DNA from: Pseudodesulfovibrio senegalensis
Lineage (GTDB): Bacteria; Desulfobacterota; Desulfovibrionia; Desulfovibrionales; Desulfovibrionaceae
NCBI RefSeq assembly: GCF_008830225.1
Contig: NZ_WAIE01000002.1
Location: 372,001-436,000, forward strand
DNA: 64,000 nt
Direction of reading: 5' to 3'
In this document: positions 60,533 through 64,000 of the stretch, one piece after another
How the letters are laid out: each line of letters starts with the position of its first letter
Numbering within the stretch: position 1 is the stretch's first letter
Translations under genes and position numbers: made by a program
The notes under the pieces: generated by a model
Database searches by the model: none
Seen by the model: the letters and a program-made list of their open reading frames with translations, nothing else
What the model was told of the DNA's origin: nothing

Positions 60533-61500
60533 CAGTGCAACTCCACCATTTGGGCAATGCGTTCAACCAACGCCTTTCGGGCCTGTTCCAGCGTGCCGTG
60601 GACAGTGCCGCCGGCCGCGTTCTTGTGTCCGCCACCGCCGAATGAGGCCGCCACGGCCTGTACGTTGTCGTCGCCGTTGGAACGCAGGCTGAACTTGAAG
60701 GTCTCGGTGTCTTCTTCCCGCAGGATGGCCGAGACCCGCACCGTCTTGAGACGGCGAATGAAATTGATGACGTTTTCGGTTGCGCCCGGTCCGGTTCCAG
60801 TACGTTGGAACATGTCATTGGTGGCAATGACCACGGCCACGGTCTGGTTTTCGAACAGTTCAACGCTGCCCACCACTTCGGTCCACAGGCGCAGGCGGTT
60901 CAGGGACCACTGTTTGGTGATGAGCGTATTGATTCCGGCCATGTCCAGCCCGTTTCTGAGCATAGTCGCGGCCAGTTCAAGGCATTCCGGCGTGGTGGAG
61001 CCATAGGTGAAGAAGCCCGTGTCCGTTGCCACAGCCAGATAGACGGCTTCGGCAAGTGGACCGGTCAGGGGTTGTTGGAGTTTGTCCGCCAGCAGGGCCA
61101 TCATGCAGCCCACCGCGGGTTGTTTCACGTCCACCCAGTTCAGTTCCCCGAAATTCGGGTTGCCGAGGTGGTGGTCGATGTTGACGACCCGCGTCTCGTC
61201 GAGCCGCCCATACAAACCTTCCCCCATGCGTTCCGGGCTGCCGCAGTCCATGACGATGGTCCATGCGGGCAGGGTATCGGGCAGGTCTTTTTCAATAACG
61301 GCGGGCAGGGTGAGCCAGTCGTTCTTTTTGGGCATGCCCGAGGCGTTGTACAGGGTGAAGTTCTTGCCCATGGCTGCAAGCATGTGACCAAGCGCAACAA
61401 CGGACCCGATGGCGTCGCCGTCCGGGTTGACGTGGGAAACGACCAGAAAGTCGTCGTTTTCCCTAATCGTCGTCGCTATCGATTCGAGCGGGCTTGTCAT
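60532..61500 (-). CDS. nrnA: DHH-DHHA1 phosphoesterase (NrnA-like)
   Basis: A 322-residue DHH phosphoesterase that degrades short oligoribonucleotides and 3',5'-pAp. Motifs: VSHVNPDGDAIGS near residue 25, DCGSPERM near 85, NIDHHLGN near 105 and the DHHA1 GGGGHKNAAGG near 295. ATG 61500 is chosen (GAGG nine bases upstream). It overlaps the end of rbfA by 38 bases. Confidence 0.92.
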   Translation of the reverse strand: MTSPLESIATTIRENDDFLVVSHVNPDGDAIGSVVALGHMLAAMGKNFTLYNASGMPKKNDWLTLPAVIEKDLPDTLPAWTIVMDCGSPERMGEGLYGRLDETRVVNIDHHLGNPNFGELNWVDVKQPAVGCMMALLADKLQQPLTGPLAEAVYLAVATDTGFFTYGSTTPECLELAATMLRNGLDMAGINTLITKQWSLNRLRLWTEVVGSVELFENQTVAVVIATNDMFQRTGTGPGATENVINFIRRLKTVRVSAILREEDTETFKFSLRSNGDDNVQAVAASFGGGGHKNAAGGTVHGTLEQARKALVERIAQMVELH

Positions 61501-61813
61501 AGACCATGTCCTCGAGAAAGTCGTCAAAGACAAAGCGCAGTTCCGGTACGAACTTCACTTTGATCCGTTTTCCCAGCTGCGTGCGCAAAAAACCGGTGGC
61601 CTTGACCAGTGCCTGGGCGGCGTCCTCTTTTGTCACGCCGCTACCCACCGAATAGAATATTTCGGCAATGCGCAGGTTGGTGTTCATGCGCACGCCCGAA
61701 AGCGTGACCATGGACAGCCTGGGGTCGCGGACTTCATTGAGCAGCATCGTGCTCAACTCCCGAAGGATGAGGTCGCCCATGCGGGCGGCGCGTCTGTGTC
61801 CTGATATTTTCAT
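61463..61813 (-). CDS. rbfA: ribosome-binding factor A
   Basis: RbfA helps mature the 30S subunit. The 116-residue protein begins MKISGHRRAARMGDLILREL and has VRDPRLSMVTLSGVRMN; the KH-like fold fits. GAGGAA lies seven bases before the ATG at 61813. It ends in an acidic IDSDDD tail and overlaps nrnA. Confidence 0.95.
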   Translation of the reverse strand: MKISGHRRAARMGDLILRELSTMLLNEVRDPRLSMVTLSGVRMNTNLRIAEIFYSVGSGVTKEDAAQALVKATGFLRTQLGKRIKVKFVPELRFVFDDFLEDMVYDKPARIDSDDD

Positions 61814-61823
61814 GAAATGTTCC

Positions 61824-62111
61824 TCAGTCGCTGAAAATTTCCGTTTCGCAATGCACGAGCTCGGCCGGGGAGATGGCCTCCACCATGGAAAGCACCTTGG
61901 CCAGCCGGGATTCGACCTTTGCTGTCTGGTTGGCCACGGTGACCACGGCAAGCACGAGCCGCTGGTGCACGTCCTGAGCTTCGATTTCGCTTACGGCCAC
62001 ATTGAATTTGTTGCGCACCTTCTGCTTGAGGCTCAACGCAACCTTGCGTTTGCCTTTCAGCGAGTCGTTGCCGTGCAGGCGGAAATCGAGTGTCAGGACG
62101 CCTATTATCAT
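61824..62111 (-). CDS. DUF503 (YlxP-like) protein
   Basis: A 95-residue protein with the family pattern MIIGVLTLDFRLHGNDSLKG and KVRNKFNVAVSEIEAQD. It is found next to infB and rbfA in many bacteria and is tied to ribosome assembly, but its function is not settled. It lies ten bases before rbfA. Confidence 0.93.
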   Translation of the reverse strand: MIIGVLTLDFRLHGNDSLKGKRKVALSLKQKVRNKFNVAVSEIEAQDVHQRLVLAVVTVANQTAKVESRLAKVLSMVEAISPAELVHCETEIFSD

Positions 62112-62120
62112 TATAGCAAA

Positions 62121-62153
62121 ATGCGGGCGGCCCGGAAATGCCGAACCGCCCGC
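62121..62153 (-). terminator. hairpin between infB and DUF503
   Basis: An 8-bp stem (GCGGGCGG with CCGCCCGC) with a 15-base loop is followed on the minus strand by ATTTTGC. It may reduce transcript downstream of infB. Confidence 0.65.
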
Positions 62154-62173
62154 CTGTTTTCGATTGTTTCCGA

Positions 62174-64000
62174 CTAGTCGATGGTACGAGCCACTTCACG
62201 TTCCTCGAAGGCTTCGATGATGTCGCCGACCTTGACGTCGTTGAACCTCTCGAGGCCCATGCCGCATTCAAAGCCCTTGGCCACTTCCTTGACATCGTCC
62301 TTGAAGCGCTTGAGGGAAGCCAGCGCACCGGTGTAGGTGACAACGCCGCCGCGCAGCAGGCGAACCTTGGCGTTGCGGATGATCTTGCCGTCCAGCACCG
62401 CGCAACCCGCGACCGTACCAACCTTGGGCACGCTGAAGGTGTCGCGCACTTCAGCCTGGCCGAGGTAGACTTCCTCAATGTCCGGGGTGAGCATGCCGCT
62501 CATGGCATCCTTCACCTCGTTCACCAGCTTGTAGATGATGTCGTAGAAACGGATTTCCACGTTCTCCTGCTCGGCGATTTCCTTGACCTTGAGGTTCGGG
62601 CGCACGTTGAAGCCGATGATGATGGCCTGCGATGCTCCGGCCAGCAGGATGTCGGATTCTGTGATGGCCCCGGCGCCGCCGTGCACCACGTCGATTTTGA
62701 CTTCGTCGGTGCTCAGCTTGTTGAGCGCTTCGGTTACGGCTTCCAGCGAGCCCTGCACGTCCGCCTTGAGGATCAGGTTCAGGGTCTGGGCCTCTTCATC
62801 CGGACGGGAAGCAAGGAAGGATTCCAGCGTGACCTTGGACTTGCCGGCCAGTTCCTTTTCGCGCTGCTTCTGCATGCGGCTCTGGGCGATGCGGCGGGCG
62901 ACCTTTTCGTCGTTGACCACCACCAACTCGTCGCCGGCTTCGGGGATGCCGTCAAAACCCTGGATTTCCACGGGCATGGCCGGACCGGCCGTTTTGATTT
63001 TCTTGCCTTGGTCGTTGAACATGGCGCGAACCTTGCCGTGGAAAACACCGCAGACAAAGGAGTCGCCCTGGGTGATGGTGCCTTCCGAAATGAGCATGGT
63101 GCCCACCGGGCCGCGACCCTTGTCCAGCTTCGCCTCGACAATGTTGCCGCGGGCGGGCTTGTCCGGGTTGGCCTTGAGTTCAAGCACCTCGGCCTGCAGC
63201 AGCACCATTTCGAGCAGTTCGTCGATGCCTGAGCGTTGCTTTGCGGACACGTGGGCGTAGATGGTTTCTCCGCCCCAGTCCTCGGGAATGAGGTCCAGTT
63301 CGGCCAGTTCGCGCTTGACGTTGTCCGGGTTGGCGCCTTCCTTGTCCATCTTGTTCACGGCAACCACGATGGGCACGCCCGCAGCCTTGGAGTGGGCGAT
63401 GGCCTCACGAGTCTGGTCCATGACGCCGTCATCGGCCGCCACCACAAGGATGACGATGTCCGTGACCTGTGCGCCACGCATACGCATGGTGGTGAACGCT
63501 TCGTGGCCGGGCGTGTCGAGGAATACGATTTCGCCGCGATTTGTGGCCACATGGTATGCACCGATGTGCTGCGTGATACCGCCTGCTTCACCGTCCGTCA
63601 CGTTGGTGGTGCGGATGGCATCGAGCAGAGATGTCTTACCGTGGTCGACGTGACCCATGATGGTCACGACGGGCGGACGTGGCTTGAGTTCTCCGGGCTT
63701 GTCCGCCTCGACCGGCACCAGGAATTCCTGTTCGTCAAAGGACACGTTTTCGATTTCGTAACCGAACTCCGAGGCCACGAGGGTGGCGGTGTCCATGTCA
63801 AGTGACTGGTTTATGGTAGCCATGACGCCCATGCCGAACAGCACCTTGATCAGGTCCTGCGCCTTGGTGCCCATCTGGTGGGCCATGTCGGACAGGCGAA
63901 TGGCTTCGTCGATTCTGATTTTACGCTTCGCAGCCTTCATCGGCTGGACGGTTGCCTCGGGCTTGACCTGCTGGCCACGCTGCCTGCGGCCGCCTTTCTT
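62174..64000 (-). CDS. infB: translation initiation factor IF-2, 5' part outside window
   Basis: IF-2 places initiator tRNA on the 30S subunit. The window holds the C-terminal 608 residues or so; the reading frame is open to the right edge, where a Lys/Gly/Arg/Gln-rich linker is seen. The visible part has the IF2_N segment ([14 protein letters not shown]), G1 GHVDHGKT, G3 DTPGHEAF, G4 NKMD, and domains II, 3 and IV ([18 protein letters not shown]). It heads DUF503-rbfA-nrnA-truB-rpsO. Confidence 0.97.
   Translation of the reverse strand, partial: KKGGRRQRGQQVKPEATVQPMKAAKRKIRIDEAIRLSDMAHQMGTKAQDLIKVLFGMGVMATINQSLDMDTATLVASEFGYEIENVSFDEQEFLVPVEADKPGELKPRPPVVTIMGHVDHGKTSLLDAIRTTNVTDGEAGGITQHIGAYHVATNRGEIVFLDTPGHEAFTTMRMRGAQVTDIVILVVAADDGVMDQTREAIAHSKAAGVPIVVAVNKMDKEGANPDNVKRELAELDLIPEDWGGETIYAHVSAKQRSGIDELLEMVLLQAEVLELKANPDKPARGNIVEAKLDKGRGPVGTMLISEGTITQGDSFVCGVFHGKVRAMFNDQGKKIKTAGPAMPVEIQGFDGIPEAGDELVVVNDEKVARRIAQSRMQKQREKELAGKSKVTLESFLASRPDEEAQTLNLILKADVQGSLEAVTEALNKLSTDEVKIDVVHGGAGAITESDILLAGASQAIIIGFNVRPNLKVKEIAEQENVEIRFYDIIYKLVNEVKDAMSGMLTPDIEEVYLGQAEVRDTFSVPKVGTVAGCAVLDGKIIRNAKVRLLRGGVVTYTGALASLKRFKDDVKEVAKGFECGMGLERFNDVKVGDIIEAFEEREVARTID

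Noticed and set aside
1-64000. Mobile elements, CRISPR arrays, rRNA and tRNA genes
   Set aside because: I saw no transposase or integrase gene, no spaced direct-repeat array, and no cloverleaf or rRNA sequence.

Overview
The window reads as a chromosomal segment of a sulfate-reducing deltaproteobacterium of the Desulfovibrio/Pseudodesulfovibrio type. The main support is a complete flavin-based electron-bifurcation cluster (hdrCBA followed by flxDCBA). Other support is a housekeeping gene order usual for Desulfovibrionales (infB, DUF503, rbfA, nrnA, truB, rpsO, pnp; and rnj, rpsB, tsf, pyrH, frr, uppS, cdsA, dxr, rseP, tsaB), GC-rich coding DNA, and several small lineage-type proteins. I see no insertion sequence, transposase, integrase, CRISPR array, rRNA or tRNA gene.

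Layout. 1-10.7 kb (minus strand) is a flagellar filament region: flagellin, fliD and fliS with two glycosyltransferases downstream and a CgeB-like glycosyltransferase upstream. Flagellin has a clear sigma28-type promoter and a leader hairpin. fliD has a clear sigma54-type promoter. 10.7-15.1 kb holds an anchored AsmA-like protein, a shikimate-kinase-like protein that has lost its P-loop, ThyX, and a divergent DnaA paralogue preceded by about 540 bp of AT-rich non-coding DNA. 15.1-27.8 kb (minus) is housekeeping: EF-G-like GTPase, acyltransferase, RNase J, ribosomal protein S2, EF-Ts, UMP kinase, ribosome recycling factor, isoprenoid and phospholipid genes, RseP and TsaB.

28-34 kb is mixed: two unknown small proteins, a ClC chloride channel, a cysteine-desulfidase-like UPF0597 protein, and an S24-type repressor divergent from a protein with two predicted HTH segments, with palindromes between them. 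34-41 kb is the hdr-flx operon, preceded by a promoter region rich in inverted repeats. 41.4-46 kb is the glycine cleavage system (gcvH, gcvPA, gcvPB, lpd; no gcvT). 46.3-48.7 kb carries a methyltransferase, NikR, FolE2 and a very small orphan flagellar rod-like protein with its own candidate sigma54 promoter. 49-56.5 kb carries an FAD oxidoreductase, a sigma54 activator without receiver domain and with a variant GAFTGA loop, a large periplasmic TPR protein, a MEMO-family protein and a methyltransferase. 56.5-64 kb (minus) is a one-cysteine glutaredoxin-like protein and the infB-to-pnp translation/RNA-decay block; infB runs off the right edge.

The genes connect through motility control (sigma54 activator, sigma54 and sigma28 promoters, candidate CsrA site, glycosyltransferases) and through redox metabolism (Hdr-Flx, Gcv, Lpd). 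The most unusual items are the degenerate DnaA with its AT-rich upstream region, the EF-G-like GTPase with Asp in place of the switch II His, the GAFTHA activator, the candidate CsrA hairpin in the flagellin leader, and the palindromes upstream of hdr-flx.
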